Below the pieces are notes generated by a model. It saw only the letters and a list, made by a program, of their open reading frames with translations, searched no databases and was not told where the DNA came from. From assembly GCA_017744495.1 (NCBI GenBank), contig JAGIBE010000144.1:20420-84419 (forward strand): a stretch of 64,000 bases of DNA, in the 5' to 3' direction. Of the stretch, positions 8,875 to 18,687 are shown piece by piece. The translations under genes and the position numbers were made by a program. Each line of letters begins with the position of its first letter. The first letter of the stretch is position 1. This DNA is from Caulobacter sp. (lineage in GTDB: Bacteria > Pseudomonadota > Alphaproteobacteria > Caulobacterales > Caulobacteraceae).

Positions 8875-11800
8875 ATGAAGAAAACGATGTTCCTGCGCGG
8901 GGCCTCGGCCTCAACACTTGTCTGGGCGACACTCGCTCTATGCGCGGCGGGAGCCGCCCACGGCCAGACCCGCCCGCCCGGCGACCAGGGCCCCACCATG
9001 GTGGAAGAGGTCATCGTCACCGGCTCGTTCATCAAGGGAACGCCCGAGGACGCCTCTCTCCCGGTCGACGTGATCGGCGTCGAGGACCTGCAGAAGCAGG
9101 GTTCACCCTCGACCGTGGAGATGATCAAGGCCCTGCCGGTTTCGAACGGCGTGCTGGGCGACACCAATCAGTTCGACGCCCGCGCTCAGGGCTCGGAGGG
9201 TTCGGGCTCGGTCAACCTGCGTGGCCTGGGCTCGCAGCGCACCCTGGTGCTGCTGAACGGTCGACGTCTGTCGATCAACCCCCTGGCCGCGGCCGGGGCG
9301 GGCATCGTCGACACCAACATCATCCCCGGCGCCGCCATCGGCCGGGTCGAGGTGCTGAAGGACGGAGCGGCGGCGACCTACGGCTCGGACGCCATCGCCG
9401 GCGTGGTCAACTTCATCACCCGCAAGAACTTCAACGGCCTGGAGGCCGGCGCCGACTACCGGTTCATCGACGGCTCCAAGGGCGACTACGGGCTGAACGT
9501 CACCTACGGCAAGGTCTGGGACCGCGCCAACCTGCTGGCCAGCATCGGCTGGCAGCATCGATCTAAGCTAACGGTGGCCGACCGCGACTGGGCCAACAAG
9601 CCGTACCTGGAGAACCCCGAGGCGGGTTGGTCAGCGGCGGGCAACCCGTCGACCTTCATCCCGGCCGCGGCCTCGACCACGGGATTCCGTGATCCCAGCT
9701 GTTCCAGCCTGGGCGGCTTCGCGGGCTTCAGCGGCCTGACCCCGGTCTGCTACTGGCACTACACGCCGTTCGACAACCTGGTCGAGAAACAGGACGCCCT
9801 CCAGGCCTATGGCGAGGTCAACGCCGACCTGTCGGACAAGACCAAGTTCCACATGGAGGTCCTGGTCAGCCACACCGACGTGCCCGACTGGAACACCTCG
9901 CCGTCCTACGCCGCCCTGGCCGTGCCGACGGCCGAGGTGGCCGTCGCGCCGGCGCTGACCGGCCGCTACTACGTGCCGGCCAACAACCCGGGCCTGATCG
10001 CCTTCATGGCCGCCAATCCGACCATCACCACCACCAGCCTGGTGACCGGAGCCCAGGCCACGGTGCCCTCGACGATTCTGGCGGGCGGAGCGATCAACGC
10101 CGCCAACCGACCCTACGGCCTAGGCGGCAACCCGGCCTTCGGCTACGGCCCGTCGATCGGCGCGCGGGCCTACAACGCCTACCGGGTGTCGGGCGACCTG
10201 TCGGGCGAGTTCGACAACGGCATCGGCTGGGACCTGGCCCTGACCTATTCGCAGGAGGTGGGCATCCGGACCGGTTACGATACCCTGGTCAACCGCTTCC
10301 AGCTGGCCCTGCGCGGCCTGGGCGGTCCGCGCTGCGACACCGACGCGGCCACCCCCGGCATCCAGGGCACGCCCGGCGTCAACGGCTGCCTGTTCTACAA
10401 TCCGTTCGCCAACGCCATCCCGGGCAACGCCATCACCGGCCAGCCCAACGCCGCCTACAACGCCAACCTGGCCAACAGCGAGGAGGTCACCCGCTGGTTC
10501 TTCCAGAAGCTGACCACCAAGCAGGCCTCGCGCCTGTTCGTCGGCGAGGCGGTGCTGAACGGCAAGACCAACATCACCCTGCCGGGCGGCGACATCGCCT
10601 GGGCGGCCGGGGTGCAGTACCGCCTGACCTACTTCAAGTCCGACTACAACGACATCTCCAACGCCCTGATCAATCCGTGCGTCAACACGCCGGACTTCGG
10701 GGTGACCACCTGCACCGGCTCGGTCCGCAACGGGCCGTTCATGTTCCTGGGCGTCAACACTCCGGCCGACAAGCAGAGCGACGTCATGGCCGCCTTCGGC
10801 GAGCTCTCGGTCCCGATCACCGAAGACCTGCAGATGCAGCTGGCGGCCCGCTACGAGGATTATGGCGGTCCGACCGGCTCGACCTTCAATCCCAAGGTGG
10901 CGGTCCGCTGGCAGGCCACGCCGTGGATGGCGTTCCGGGCTTCGGCGGGCTCGACCTTCCGCGGTCCGCCCGACCCGCAGCTGGTCACCTCGTCAATCAC
11001 CTCGCTGCAGAGCATCCTGGGCGTGTTCCGCGCCGTCGACATCTACGGCAACCCGAACCTGCAGCCGGAGAAGGCCGACACCTTCAACGCCGGCGTCCTG
11101 TTCAATTCGGGTAACTTCAAGGCCAGCATCGACTACTTCCAGTTCGACTTCGACGACCCGATCGTCGCCGAACCCGTGGGCGGGATGGTCGCGGCGCTCT
11201 ATCCGAACGGCGCGACGGGAGCCAACAACTGCGGCAACCCGGCCTACGCGGCCCTGCAGGCGCGGTTCACCTTCACCACCAGCTGTAACGTGATCTCGTC
11301 GCTGGCCCGGCTGAAGACCTATTATGTCAACGGACCGTCGATCAAGAATTCGGGCGTCGACTTCTCGGCCGACTACGTCTTCGAGGGCGTGATCGGCGGC
11401 GACCTGCGCCTGGGCGCCAACGCCACCTGGATCTCCGAGTACAAGATCGACGCCCAGACCGTGGAAGGCGTGGTGGTCACCCCGGCCTTCGACGCGGTGG
11501 GCCAGCTCAACTACCAGACCATCGCCGTGCCGATCCCGCAGTGGAAGGGCGACCTGTTCGGCGAATGGACCCGGGGGCCGCACAATGTCCGGCTGACGGT
11601 CCACTACATCGACAGCTACGTCGATCAGCGCACCGCGCCGTTCGCGGCCGGCGCCTACAAGGACACCACCGGCGCGCCGGTGCAGGTGACCGCGGGCAAG
11701 AAGATCGACAAGCAGGTCCTGACCGATATCTCGTACCGGGTGTTCCTGCCTTGGGACACGACGCTGTCGGCGACGATCACCAACCTCTTCGACCAGGATC

Positions 11801-11892
11801 CCTCGTACGCCCGCCTGGACCTCGGCTACGACCCGTTCACGGGCGACCCGCTGGGCCGGACCTATAAGCTGGGGATCAAGAAGAAGTTCTAG
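8875..11892 (+). CDS. TonB-dependent outer-membrane receptor
   Basis: 1005-residue TonB-dependent receptor that imports a ligand across the outer membrane using energy from TonB-ExbB-ExbD. A Sec signal peptide ends near AAGAAHG (residue 30). A TonB-box-like segment (MVEEVIVTGSFIKG) leads into a plug domain of about residues 45-170, with the motifs SVNLRGLGSQRTLVLLNGRR and VLKDGAAATYGSDAIAGVVN. The rest is a large beta barrel ending in KKKF with the terminal phenylalanine needed for BamA insertion. No N-terminal STN signalling domain is present, so it does not act through a FecR-type anti-sigma factor. The ATG is preceded by GGGAGGGA. Its convergent neighbour is a phosphotriesterase-like hydrolase; a link in substrate use is possible but unproven. 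Confidence 0.95.
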   Translation: MKKTMFLRGASASTLVWATLALCAAGAAHGQTRPPGDQGPTMVEEVIVTGSFIKGTPEDASLPVDVIGVEDLQKQGSPSTVEMIKALPVSNGVLGDTNQFDARAQGSEGSGSVNLRGLGSQRTLVLLNGRRLSINPLAAAGAGIVDTNIIPGAAIGRVEVLKDGAAATYGSDAIAGVVNFITRKNFNGLEAGADYRFIDGSKGDYGLNVTYGKVWDRANLLASIGWQHRSKLTVADRDWANKPYLENPEAGWSAAGNPSTFIPAAASTTGFRDPSCSSLGGFAGFSGLTPVCYWHYTPFDNLVEKQDALQAYGEVNADLSDKTKFHMEVLVSHTDVPDWNTSPSYAALAVPTAEVAVAPALTGRYYVPANNPGLIAFMAANPTITTTSLVTGAQATVPSTILAGGAINAANRPYGLGGNPAFGYGPSIGARAYNAYRVSGDLSGEFDNGIGWDLALTYSQEVGIRTGYDTLVNRFQLALRGLGGPRCDTDAATPGIQGTPGVNGCLFYNPFANAIPGNAITGQPNAAYNANLANSEEVTRWFFQKLTTKQASRLFVGEAVLNGKTNITLPGGDIAWAAGVQYRLTYFKSDYNDISNALINPCVNTPDFGVTTCTGSVRNGPFMFLGVNTPADKQSDVMAAFGELSVPITEDLQMQLAARYEDYGGPTGSTFNPKVAVRWQATPWMAFRASAGSTFRGPPDPQLVTSSITSLQSILGVFRAVDIYGNPNLQPEKADTFNAGVLFNSGNFKASIDYFQFDFDDPIVAEPVGGMVAALYPNGATGANNCGNPAYAALQARFTFTTSCNVISSLARLKTYYVNGPSIKNSGVDFSADYVFEGVIGGDLRLGANATWISEYKIDAQTVEGVVVTPAFDAVGQLNYQTIAVPIPQWKGDLFGEWTRGPHNVRLTVHYIDSYVDQRTAPFAAGAYKDTTGAPVQVTAGKKIDKQVLTDISYRVFLPWDTTLSATITNLFDQDPSYARLDLGYDPFTGDPLGRTYKLGIKKKF

Positions 11893-11907
11893 GCCTTTGT
11901 CGGCGGG

Positions 11908-11930
11908 AGGGGACGGCTTCGGCCGCCCCT
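11908..11930. terminator. Hairpin between convergent receptor and hydrolase genes
   Basis: AGGGGACGGC and GCCGCCCCT pair around a TTCG tetraloop with one bulged base. It sits between two genes that end facing each other and could stop both transcripts. No long T tract follows on the plus strand. Confidence 0.55.
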
Positions 11931-11934
11931 TCGA

Positions 11935-12981
11935 TCATGCGATCCGGCGCCGTATCGCGAAAGCCCGCGCGGGGTTCGCGACCATGAGCGTGTCGATCTC
12001 CGCAGGGGTGAAGCCCTTGGCCCGGAGCGTCGGCAGGAACTGTGTGAACACCAGTTCGTAGCTGCGCGCCTGGCCGCCTCCGGCCTGGCCGACATTGTAC
12101 CAACCCGCGTCTTGCGAGACGAGCACGCGGTCCAGCAGGCCTTCGTCTCGCATCCGGGTCACCAGGCCCACATGCTGGTTCATCGACTTGGCGTCGATCC
12201 CGTCGAACTCCACCCAGGCGCCGCGTTGGGCCGCCGCGATGTGGCGCGTGACGTCCGGCTCGTTCTGGGCGTGAATCCAGATCCAGGCGGACGGATGCAC
12301 GCCTTCCTTCTTCAGCACGGCCAACTGTTCGAACGCCGACACGGCCGGACCGGTGTGGGCGCCGATGGTCAGGCCGGTCGCCTTGTGGGCCAAAGCTCCG
12401 GCGCGGATCAGCTTGCGCTCGACCTCACTCAGTGGACCGCCGTTGAAACCCAGCTTGATGAACCCCGGCAAGACGCCGGTTCCGTCGATCCCGTCCTTCG
12501 TTTCCTTGATCCACCGCTGGGCCAAGGCTTCAGCGGTGTCGGTGAACACCCAGGGCGGCAGATGGGTGTTGTCGAAGGCCGCGTAGTTGCCGGTGACGGT
12601 CAGGATATTAAGGCCGCTCTCCCGCGAGAGACGCCGCAGCAGGATCGGATCGCGACCCAGATAGGCCGCCGTGGCGTCGACGAAGGTTCGGCAGCCCAGG
12701 GCCTTGAGGCTGAGCAGGCGAGGCAGGACGACCTTCACCACCTCGTCGCGATCATAGGGCATGGGCGACTTGGACCATTCGGCATAGGTCTGGAAATTGG
12801 CCAGGATGTGCTCGTGCGCCAGGGTGACGCCCAGGTTCGCGGCGCTGACCGGACCTTCGACCGTCATGACGAGCGAGGCGGGGGCGTGGTCGTCCCACAT
12901 AATCCGGGCGTTGGCGCGTCCGCCGACAAGCAGGGCCGCCGCGGCGCCGACGATGCCCTGAACCGCTTGCCGCCTGTGCAT
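11935..12981 (-). CDS. Exported phosphotriesterase-family metal hydrolase
   Basis: 348-residue amidohydrolase-superfamily protein of the phosphotriesterase/lactonase family. The N-terminus MHRRQAVQG followed by a small hydrophobic stretch ending in ANA looks like an export signal, possibly Tat because of the paired arginines. All six binuclear metal ligands can be placed: H56 and H58 (TLAHEH), the bridging lysine K176 (FIKLGFN), H209 (GAHTG), H237 (WIHAQN) and D291 (SQDAGW). It should therefore be catalytically competent as a lactonase or ester/phosphoester hydrolase. It ends facing the TonB receptor gene. Substrate cannot be read from sequence; lactones, including acyl-homoserine lactones, are known substrates in this superfamily. 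Confidence 0.9.
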   Translation of the reverse strand: MHRRQAVQGIVGAAAALLVGGRANARIMWDDHAPASLVMTVEGPVSAANLGVTLAHEHILANFQTYAEWSKSPMPYDRDEVVKVVLPRLLSLKALGCRTFVDATAAYLGRDPILLRRLSRESGLNILTVTGNYAAFDNTHLPPWVFTDTAEALAQRWIKETKDGIDGTGVLPGFIKLGFNGGPLSEVERKLIRAGALAHKATGLTIGAHTGPAVSAFEQLAVLKKEGVHPSAWIWIHAQNEPDVTRHIAAAQRGAWVEFDGIDAKSMNQHVGLVTRMRDEGLLDRVLVSQDAGWYNVGQAGGGQARSYELVFTQFLPTLRAKGFTPAEIDTLMVANPARAFAIRRRIA

Positions 12982-13051
12982 GACCGCTCATCCCGCCCGA
13001 CCACGATCGCGAGTTGAGCCCGAAATTACGGCAATGAAAAGCCGTGGGGCG

Positions 13052-14287
13052 TTAGTTCGAGAACAGTCCCGTAAGCAGCGGCCGAGCGAACAGCCTGGCT
13101 GCCTCTTCGCGCTCCAGGCCGGGCACCCAGATGCCCAGCGAGGCGGCGGCGTTGAGCATCGAATTGATCATGTGGGCCGCGATCATCGGGTCGACCGCCC
13201 GCACCGAGCCCTCGGCCACGCCGTCGGAGATGATCGCCGCGAACCGTTCGGAGCCCCGCGCGTAGCCCTGGGCCATCTCGGTGCGGATCTCGATCGGCAG
13301 GGCGCCCATCGACGAGGCGCGCAGCAGCGGACCGTGGTCCGACAGCTGGTAGGCGACCAAGGCGGCGGTGGCCGACGACAGCTGCTGCCAGCTGTCCTTC
13401 GCCAGGTCACGAGCGTCGATCTGGGCCTTGCGGGTGACGGCGAAGGTGCGTTCGAAGCACTCGACCACCAGGGCGTCCTTATCCTCGTGGTGGTGATAGA
13501 ACGAGCCCTTGGTGACGTTCAGCTGGGCTGAGATGTCCTCGACCGAGGCGCCGCGATAGCCGCGCTGGTTGATCAGCCGGGTGGCGGCGACCAGGAAGGT
13601 CTCGCGCCATTCCTGGCCCTCGGGCGACTGCGGCGTCGGATCGGGCAGGGCGAGCGGCGCCCAGGCGTCCGGCATGCCCTTCGGCGCCAGGCCGTTGACC
13701 AGGATGTCGTACATCTTGTCGCGCACGCGGCCGTAGTCGTCGGTGTCGTAGCGGCGCAGCCACGAGCTCGACCAGAACACCTGCTCGAGCAGCAGGTGGG
13801 TGCGGGCGTTGCGGTCGCGCTTGTCCAGGTGGTCGAACTCCGGGCCTTCGAAGAAGCCGCGCACCCGGCGGAACAGGTCGTTGAACGCGCCCTGCACTGA
13901 CCCCCGCAGGGGCTCCTTAAGGGCCCGCATCTCGGTGAAGCTGGTCAGGGGCGCGGCCTCGCCCAGCCGCACGCGGCGGTTCAGGTCGAGATAGAGGTCG
14001 AGGAACTTCAGCAGGCGGGCCGACGCGTCGGGCGCCTTGGCCGCCTCGGTGACCAGGGCGTCGAAACGCTCAAGGCCGCGCATGAAGCAGGCGGCCGCCA
14101 GGTCGTCCTTCTTACGGTAGTAGTAGGTGACGCTGGTGGTGATCAGCCCGACCTTGGCGGCGACGTCGGCCAGGGTCATGCCCTTGACGCCCTGGCGGTT
14201 CAGGATGGCGGTCGCGGCGGCGAGGATCGCCTCCTTCTTCTTCGCGTACCGCTCGGTGGCGGGGCTCGCGATCCGGCCGTCGTCCAT
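13052..14287 (-). CDS. Tandem TetR family regulator with two DNA-binding domains
   Basis: 411-residue protein with two TetR N-terminal helix-turn-helix domains in one chain. The first is at about residues 17-65 (TLADVAAKVGLITTSVTYYY) and the second at about 229-275 (SVEDISAQLNVTKGSFYHHH); each is followed by a helical ligand/dimer domain. Normal TetR proteins are about 200 residues with one such domain. The start at 14287 was chosen because AGGGGGCGACAC lies just upstream; a longer frame to 14365 begins without such a site. It lies downstream of the hybrid kinase gene on the same strand, 171 bases away. Target genes are unknown; the phosphotriesterase-like gene next downstream on the same strand is a candidate. 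Confidence 0.92.
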   Translation of the reverse strand: MDDGRIASPATERYAKKKEAILAAATAILNRQGVKGMTLADVAAKVGLITTSVTYYYRKKDDLAAACFMRGLERFDALVTEAAKAPDASARLLKFLDLYLDLNRRVRLGEAAPLTSFTEMRALKEPLRGSVQGAFNDLFRRVRGFFEGPEFDHLDKRDRNARTHLLLEQVFWSSSWLRRYDTDDYGRVRDKMYDILVNGLAPKGMPDAWAPLALPDPTPQSPEGQEWRETFLVAATRLINQRGYRGASVEDISAQLNVTKGSFYHHHEDKDALVVECFERTFAVTRKAQIDARDLAKDSWQQLSSATAALVAYQLSDHGPLLRASSMGALPIEIRTEMAQGYARGSERFAAIISDGVAEGSVRAVDPMIAAHMINSMLNAAASLGIWVPGLEREEAARLFARPLLTGLFSN

Positions 14288-14458
14288 GTGTCGCCCCCTA
14301 AAGTTCGCGGCCTTTCGGCGGCCCCTTTGGACCCGCTGGTCCAATTTAGGAAGCCCTGACCTCACGACAAGGCGCGGGACCCGCTTCGGCGCCGCTTTCG
14401 TGGGCTCGGAATCTTGCGCCCGTATTGCAGGATTGAGGCGGTGAGGGGGTTCGAAGGT

Positions 14459-16417
14459 CTAGGACGCCATCGGCGTCCGTTCGGGAGGTGCGTCTCCGAT
14501 GTCGACCTTGCTTAAGGCGGCTCCGATGGCCTGGATCAGGGCGGTAGGCGACAACGGCTTGGCCACCGCGCCGTTCATGCCGGCGGCCAGGTAGGACGCC
14601 TGCTGGTGGGCCAGGGCGTTGGCGGTCATGGCGATGATCGGGGTCGAACTCGCTTCGCCGCCCAGGGCGCGGATGCGCCGGGTGGCCTCGACGCCGTCCA
14701 TGCCCGGCATCTGGATGTCCATGAAGATCAGGTCGAAGCCGGTGTCGGCGCGTTCGACGGCCTCCAAGCCCTGGACGCCGTCGTCGGCGGTCTCGACGAC
14801 CGCGCCCATGGCTTCCAGCAGGCGGCCGGCGATCAGGCGGTTGGTGGCGTTGTCCTCGACGATCAGCACGCGCAGCCCGGCCAGCAGCGCGGTGTCGGCC
14901 TCGATCGGCGCGGCGGTCTCGGAGGCGGGCGGGGCGGCGATCTCCAGCCAGAACAGCGAGCCGCCCTCGGGCGGGCTGGTGAAGCCGACGTCGCCGCCCA
15001 TCAGGATCGCCAGCCGCCGGGTGATGGCCAAGCCCAGGCCCGCGCCGCCGAAGCGCCGGGTGGTCGAGCCGTCGGCCTGGCTGAAGCGCTGGAACAGGCC
15101 GTCGGCCGTGGTCTGGTCGATACCCACGCCGGTGTCCTGGATTTCGAAACGCAGGCGCGGCTGGGCGGGCGGGCCGGCGGTGGTCAGACGTGCCTGGACC
15201 CCGCCCTCCAGAGTGAACTTCACGGCGTTGCCCAACAGGTTGAACAGGCCTTGCCGCAGCCGCAGCGGATCGGCGCCGACCCAGCCGACGCCAGGGTCGA
15301 CGACGACATCCAGGGTCAGGCCCTTCTGCTTGGCCTGGGGGCGCAGCAGGTCGGCGACGCTGCGCAACAGCGCGGCCGGATCGATCGGCTCGGGGTTCAG
15401 CTCCAGCTTGCCCGCCTCGATCTTCGAGAAGTCGATGATGTCATTGAGCAGCTCTGACAGCATGGCCCCGCAGCCCAGGGCCTCGTTCAGCAGCCGGCGG
15501 CCGTCTTCCGAGAGCTTCTCGCGCTTGAGCAGGTGCATCACACCCAGCACGCCGTTCATCGGGGTGCGGATCTCATGGCTCATATTGGCCAAGAACTGGG
15601 CCTTGGCCTCGGCCGCGCCCAGGGCGGCGTCGCGGGCCGCGACCAGTTCGGTGACGTCCTGGCTGATGCCGATCACATCCCAGGACTTGGCGCTGGAGCC
15701 GCGCACGCCGCGCCAGGCGGCTCGCATCCACACCCAGCTCTGGTTGGCGGGGTCGAGATAGCGATAGGTCAGCAGGCTGTGGTCGCCGGTCGCCAGGGTG
15801 TGGCTGAACGCCTCCCAGACCATCTGTCGGTCCTCGGCGTGGATCGAGGCGGTCATTTCCTGGATCGTCATGGTTCGCACCCCGCCCTGGGGCGAGGACG
15901 GGGTGGGGATGTCCTGCTCGAAGACATAGATCCCCTTGCGCGGGTCGAACCGCCAGACATAGACGCCGGCGGTGTTGCGGAGCAGCTCGTTGGCGCGCTC
16001 GGACTGCTGGCGCTCGATCCGGCGGGCGCGGTCCTCGGTGAAATCCTGGAAGACGATCAGCAGCGCTTCGCCGCCGGCGACGTCGGGCAGCATCTTCGTC
16101 TGGGAGCGGACCCAAAGCCATCCGCCACCCTTGCGGGCCAGGCGATGTTCGGACCGGGCCTCACCCTCGGCGCGCAGGGTGGCGCCGATGCCGCGGATGG
16201 TTTCGGTGTCGTGCAGATGGAAGAAGTCGCGGATCGGCCGGCCCAGGGTCTCGTCGGGCGTCCAGCCGGTCAGGGTGGTCCAGGCTGGATTGACACGGAC
16301 GACCGCGTCGTTCTCCAGCACCACGAACATGTCGAGGCTGCTCTCGAAGAACCAGTCGGCGGCGGCTTGCTCGATGCTCGGCCCGCCGGGGCGCTCGTCG
16401 CGCAAATGCTTGCCCAT
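14459..16417 (-). CDS. Hybrid histidine kinase, PAS-PAS-HisKA-HATPase-REC
   Basis: 652-residue cytoplasmic sensor kinase with no membrane segment. Two PAS domains occupy about residues 21-130 and 140-258; the second has the PAC signature (SWVWMRAAWRG...VIGISQDVT). The dimerisation/phosphoacceptor domain has MSHEIRTPMNG with the phospho-histidine at 281. The ATPase domain shows the N box (LLGNAVKFT), D429-T-G-V-G and GGAGLGLAITRRL. The C-terminal receiver has LIVEDN (acidic pair at 521-522), phosphoacceptor D567 (FMDIQMPGMDG) and K620. A separate Hpt protein would be needed to pass the phosphate on; none is encoded nearby. It is divergent from the esterase gene. Confidence 0.95.
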   Translation of the reverse strand: MGKHLRDERPGGPSIEQAAADWFFESSLDMFVVLENDAVVRVNPAWTTLTGWTPDETLGRPIRDFFHLHDTETIRGIGATLRAEGEARSEHRLARKGGGWLWVRSQTKMLPDVAGGEALLIVFQDFTEDRARRIERQQSERANELLRNTAGVYVWRFDPRKGIYVFEQDIPTPSSPQGGVRTMTIQEMTASIHAEDRQMVWEAFSHTLATGDHSLLTYRYLDPANQSWVWMRAAWRGVRGSSAKSWDVIGISQDVTELVAARDAALGAAEAKAQFLANMSHEIRTPMNGVLGVMHLLKREKLSEDGRRLLNEALGCGAMLSELLNDIIDFSKIEAGKLELNPEPIDPAALLRSVADLLRPQAKQKGLTLDVVVDPGVGWVGADPLRLRQGLFNLLGNAVKFTLEGGVQARLTTAGPPAQPRLRFEIQDTGVGIDQTTADGLFQRFSQADGSTTRRFGGAGLGLAITRRLAILMGGDVGFTSPPEGGSLFWLEIAAPPASETAAPIEADTALLAGLRVLIVEDNATNRLIAGRLLEAMGAVVETADDGVQGLEAVERADTGFDLIFMDIQMPGMDGVEATRRIRALGGEASSTPIIAMTANALAHQQASYLAAGMNGAVAKPLSPTALIQAIGAALSKVDIGDAPPERTPMAS

Positions 16418-16558
16418 CCCCGTTCCCTAGTTTTCAATCGATATGCGCACGAACGGGTAAAGGTCGGGTTTCGACGTACCGCTGTTTCGATCGCGCCAAT
16501 CAAAAGCACGCCGCCCGCCCGCGATCGTCTCGGCGGGGGCCGCAGGAGGGATATCGTC

Positions 16559-17785
16559 TTGAGCACGCCTGAAGCCGTGGGTCTGTCGTCCGACCGACTG
16601 AAGCGCATCGACGCCTTCATCCAGGAACGCTACATCGCGCCAGGAAAGCTGCCCTGCGCCCTGGTCCAGGTCTGGCGTCGCGGTCAGTTGGCGCACACCA
16701 CGGTTCTGGGCTCGGCCGACAAGGAACGCGGCAAGCCGCTGCAGGCCGACAGCCTGTTCCGCATCTATTCGATGACCAAGCCGATCACCTCGATCGCCTT
16801 CATGATGCTGGTCGAGGAGGGCAAGGTCGCGCTGGATGATCCGGTGCACCGGTTCATCCCGTCGTGGAAGGGGCTGGGCGTGTTCCAGGCCGGCGTGCTG
16901 GGCGCCTTCCAGACCAAGCCGGTCGACCAGCCGATGCGGATCATCGACCTGCTGCGCCATACCGCCGGTTTGACCTACGGCTTTCAGCAGCGCTCCAACA
17001 TCGATGCGGCCTATCGCAAGCTGAAGCTGGACGGGGTCGATAGCGAAGGCGGGCTGGACGCTTTCGTCGAGGCGCTGGCGACCCTGCCGTTGGAGTTCTC
17101 GCCGGGCGAGGCCTGGAACTATTCGGTCGCCACCGACGTGCTGGGCTATCTGGTCCAGGCGATCTCGGGCCAGCCGTTCGACGTCTTCCTGAAGGAGCGC
17201 ATCTTCGAGCCGCTGAAGATGGCCGACACCGGCTTCTTCGTGCCTGACGATCAGCGCCATCGCTTCACCGCCTGCTACACGCTGAACCCCAAGGGCGAAG
17301 CGGTGCTGCAGGATGATCCGACCACCAGCCACTACCTGTCCGAACCGTCGGTGAAATCGGGCGGCGGCGGCCTGGTCTCGACGGCCGACGACTATATGCG
17401 GTTCTGCCGCATGCTGCTGAACGGCGGCGAGCTGGACGGGGCGCGGATCGTCAGCCCCAAGACCTTGAAGCTGATGACCATGAACCATCTGCCCGGCGGC
17501 AAGGAGCTGACCGAGATGTCGCGCTCGCTGTTCAGCGAGGCGGTGTTCGAGGGGCTGGGCTTCGGCCTGGGCTTCGCCATGACGGTGGATCAGGCCCGGA
17601 CCAAGAACCTGGGCTCGCTGGGCGAGTACTTCTGGGGCGGCATGGCCTCGACCGCCTTCTGGATCGACCCGGTCGAGGATCTGGCGGTGGTGTTCATGAC
17701 CCAGCTGATCCCATCCTCGGCCTATCCGATCCGGCGCGAGCTGCGGACCCTGGTCTACGCCGCGCTGACGGAGAGCAACGGCTAG
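16559..17785 (+). CDS. Class C beta-lactamase-like serine esterase
   Basis: 408-residue serine hydrolase of the beta-lactamase/EstB-type esterase family. The catalytic SxxK is S71-M-T-K74 and the second-motif tyrosine is Y188 (WNYSVATD). A canonical KTG-type third motif is not evident, which favours esterase over beta-lactamase activity. No signal peptide is seen, also arguing against a resistance enzyme. The start is TTG at 16559, preceded by AGGAGGG at 16544-16550 with 8-base spacing; the long upstream extension of this frame is antisense to the kinase gene and is not coding. The last bases overlap the end of the convergent LysR gene by four. Confidence 0.9.
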   Translation: MSTPEAVGLSSDRLKRIDAFIQERYIAPGKLPCALVQVWRRGQLAHTTVLGSADKERGKPLQADSLFRIYSMTKPITSIAFMMLVEEGKVALDDPVHRFIPSWKGLGVFQAGVLGAFQTKPVDQPMRIIDLLRHTAGLTYGFQQRSNIDAAYRKLKLDGVDSEGGLDAFVEALATLPLEFSPGEAWNYSVATDVLGYLVQAISGQPFDVFLKERIFEPLKMADTGFFVPDDQRHRFTACYTLNPKGEAVLQDDPTTSHYLSEPSVKSGGGGLVSTADDYMRFCRMLLNGGELDGARIVSPKTLKLMTMNHLPGGKELTEMSRSLFSEAVFEGLGFGLGFAMTVDQARTKNLGSLGEYFWGGMASTAFWIDPVEDLAVVFMTQLIPSSAYPIRRELRTLVYAALTESNG

Positions 17786-18687
17786 GCCAGCATCATCTTC
17801 GGCAATTCCGCCGCTAGGGCGTCGATCGCCGCCCGGACCCGTAGCGGCAGGTGCGGCGCCTGGGGCCAGATCAGGTGCGTGTCGAACACGAGGCCGGGCA
17901 GGTCGGTCAGCACCCGCTCGAGCCGGCCCGAGGCGACGGCCTCGCGCACCAGCCAGCAGGGCAGCCAGGCCAATCCCAGGCCCGCCACCGCCGCTTCGGC
18001 GATGGCCTCCAAGTCGTCGAAGCGGATTCGGCTGGCGGGCGTGACTTCGCGAGTGGTCCCGCCGGGCATGGGAAAAAGCCAGCGTCGCGAACGGTCGCCT
18101 CGCCCATAGAGGATGGCTAGCTGTCCGGCGATGTCTTCCAATCGCTGCGGGCGGCCGTGGCGGTCGAGATAGGCGGGGGACGCGCAGACCGTCATGCGCT
18201 GTCCCGCGACCCGTCGCCCGATCAGGCCGGCTTGGTCGGGAAGGCGTCCGTTGCGGATCGCCAGATCAAAGCCGTCCTCGATCAGGTCGGCGGGCCGGTC
18301 GCTGAACGACAGGTCCAGCTCCAGCGTCGGATGGCGGCGCACCAGATCCAGCAGGACGGGAGCGACGCAATGGCGGCCGAAGATCACCGGAGCGGTGACC
18401 CGCAGGCGGCCGGCCGGTTCGGCGCGGCCGGACTCCAGCGCCGCCTCGGCCGCCTCCAGCTCGGCCAGGGCGCGGACGCAACGTTCGTAGAACATCTGGC
18501 CGTCTTCGGTGAGGCTCTGGCTGCGTGTCGTGCGGTGGAACAGCCGTACGCCCAGTCGCGCCTCCAGCCGGGCGATGGTCTTGCCGACCGCCGAGCGCGT
18601 CAGTCCCAGGCGGGCGGCGGCGGGGGCGAAACCGCCGACCTCCACGGCCTCGACGAAGGCGGCGATCCCGCTCAGACGCTCGCTCAT
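17782..18687 (-). CDS. LysR family transcriptional regulator
   Basis: 301-residue LysR-type regulator. The winged helix-turn-helix is at residues 1-60 (GGFAPAAARLGLTRSAVGKT, then RLFHRTTRS), and the C-terminal two thirds is the periplasmic-binding-protein-like effector domain (RLRVTAPVIFGRH onward). It belongs to the subgroup typified by AaeR/DsdC-like regulators that commonly control a divergent oxidoreductase. Here the neighbour 126 bases upstream is a divergent MDR oxidoreductase, a likely target. The gene ends in a four-base overlap with the esterase gene. Confidence 0.93.
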   Translation of the reverse strand: MSERLSGIAAFVEAVEVGGFAPAAARLGLTRSAVGKTIARLEARLGVRLFHRTTRSQSLTEDGQMFYERCVRALAELEAAEAALESGRAEPAGRLRVTAPVIFGRHCVAPVLLDLVRRHPTLELDLSFSDRPADLIEDGFDLAIRNGRLPDQAGLIGRRVAGQRMTVCASPAYLDRHGRPQRLEDIAGQLAILYGRGDRSRRWLFPMPGGTTREVTPASRIRFDDLEAIAEAAVAGLGLAWLPCWLVREAVASGRLERVLTDLPGLVFDTHLIWPQAPHLPLRVRAAIDALAAELPKMMLA

